DNA of 5,459 bases, taken from Thermoanaerobaculales bacterium. Lineage in GTDB: Bacteria; Acidobacteriota; Thermoanaerobaculia; Thermoanaerobaculales; Sulfomarinibacteraceae. The notes beneath the pieces were generated by a model. The model was not told where the DNA came from and ran no database searches. It saw nothing but the letters and a program-made list of their open reading frames with translations. This document shows, in pieces, positions 4,948-5,459 of this stretch (positions are counted from its first letter, which is position 1; the number at the start of each line of letters is the position of its first letter). The position numbers and the translations under genes are program-made. The stretch spans positions 337-5,795 of the forward strand of contig JAOZPW010000057.1 of assembly GCA_029932545.1 (NCBI GenBank), written 5' to 3'.

Positions 4948-5459
4948 ATGAGCCTGAGTTCCCAACACCTCCTCGAAGATGAGCGACACCTGGTCGAAAT
5001 CTCAGCCCATGGCCGGATTCGTGTGGGTGTGGGTTACCCGAATACCTACAGAGTAGCCCTGAGTTCGTTGTCCCACCAATGGGTCACCAGGCTGATTTCA
5101 CGGGTTGAAGATGTGGGGGTAGAGCGATTCTACCTCGACGCAAACCCCAGTGGACGAACGATCGAACATAATTCACCGCTTGGCGATATGGACGTTTTAG
5201 CTCTGACTTGCTCCTTCGAACTGGACGCAGTGAACCTTCTGACGATTCTCGACGCTGCCGGTATCCCTCGGCTCCGGACCGAGCGGTCCGCTCGTGACCC
5301 GCTGATTGTCGTCGGCGGTGCGGTCGCTTCGATCAACCCACTGCCCCTCTCACCCGCCGTCGACGTCTTCTGCCTCGGCGCCGGGGAGATTTTGCTACCG
5401 GAACTTTTTGAGGCAGTCAAGGACTTTCCCGATCGTGATCAACTCCTGGAGGAACTGGG
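4948..5459 (+). CDS. Radical SAM protein, N-terminal B12-binding-like domain (runs off the right edge)
   Basis: The first 170 codons are visible. They form a Rossmann-type domain like the N-terminal region of large B12-binding-domain radical SAM proteins (the group often annotated with TIGR03960). Supporting motifs are VGVGYPNTYRVALSSLSHQW (26-45), the DMDVLALTCSFELDAVNLL (80-98) stretch, DPLIVVGGAVASINPLPL (117-134) and FCLGAGEILLPELFE (141-155). These correspond to the YP--Y--G-S, D-----S---E, P----GG----NPEP and GDGEE-LPE elements of the family. The cobalamin DxHxxG motif is not evident, as is common in this group. The CxxxCxxC cluster motif would lie beyond the window, so catalytic competence cannot be judged. 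The reaction is unknown. The ATG at 4948 has no good Shine-Dalgarno. The gene diverges from cmk. Confidence 0.85.
   Translation, partial: MSLSSQHLLEDERHLVEISAHGRIRVGVGYPNTYRVALSSLSHQWVTRLISRVEDVGVERFYLDANPSGRTIEHNSPLGDMDVLALTCSFELDAVNLLTILDAAGIPRLRTERSARDPLIVVGGAVASINPLPLSPAVDVFCLGAGEILLPELFEAVKDFPDRDQLLEEL

Noticed and set aside
5130..5420. 96-codon minus-strand frame opposite the radical SAM gene
   Set aside because: It is Ser/Arg/Ala-rich with no family signal, and the plus-strand frame matches a known protein group.

Overview
The window reads as an ordinary chromosomal stretch from a Gram-negative bacterium. A lipid A gene (lpxB) implies an outer membrane with LPS, and the order cmk, rpsA, ihfB-like gene is a classic housekeeping arrangement. 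The sequence is moderately GC-rich (composition not computed). The long acidic tail on S1 and the DUF6677-like membrane protein make me lean towards Acidobacteriota or a related phylum, but this is an inference and not a firm assignment.

Layout, right to left: seven genes lie on the minus strand and one on the plus strand. At 4948 a B12-domain-type radical SAM protein starts on the plus strand and runs off the right edge. It diverges from cmk (4033-4782, cytidylate kinase) across a 165-base spacer that carries a credible sigma70-type cmk promoter overlapped by an inverted repeat. Next comes rpsA (1806-3917), a six-domain ribosomal protein S1 with an unusually long Glu-rich C-terminus. It has its own candidate promoter and a leader hairpin in the 115-base gap after cmk. 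An HU/IHF-family protein (1460-1744), most like IHF beta, follows.

Downstream is a tightly packed run of envelope genes: a four-helix membrane protein resembling DUF6677 (957-1415), a 55-residue two-helix membrane protein (790-957), a VanZ-like membrane protein (398-793) and the first third of lpxB (1-401). Their stop and start codons overlap at each of the three junctions, which suggests translational coupling.

Functionally the window joins nucleotide metabolism (Cmk), translation (S1), nucleoid architecture (IHF/HU) and outer-membrane biogenesis (LpxB plus three small membrane proteins of unknown role). I see no RNA genes, CRISPR arrays, insertion sequences, phage genes or obvious rho-independent terminators. 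The least explained part is the 55-residue protein and its two uncharacterised membrane neighbours just ahead of lpxB.
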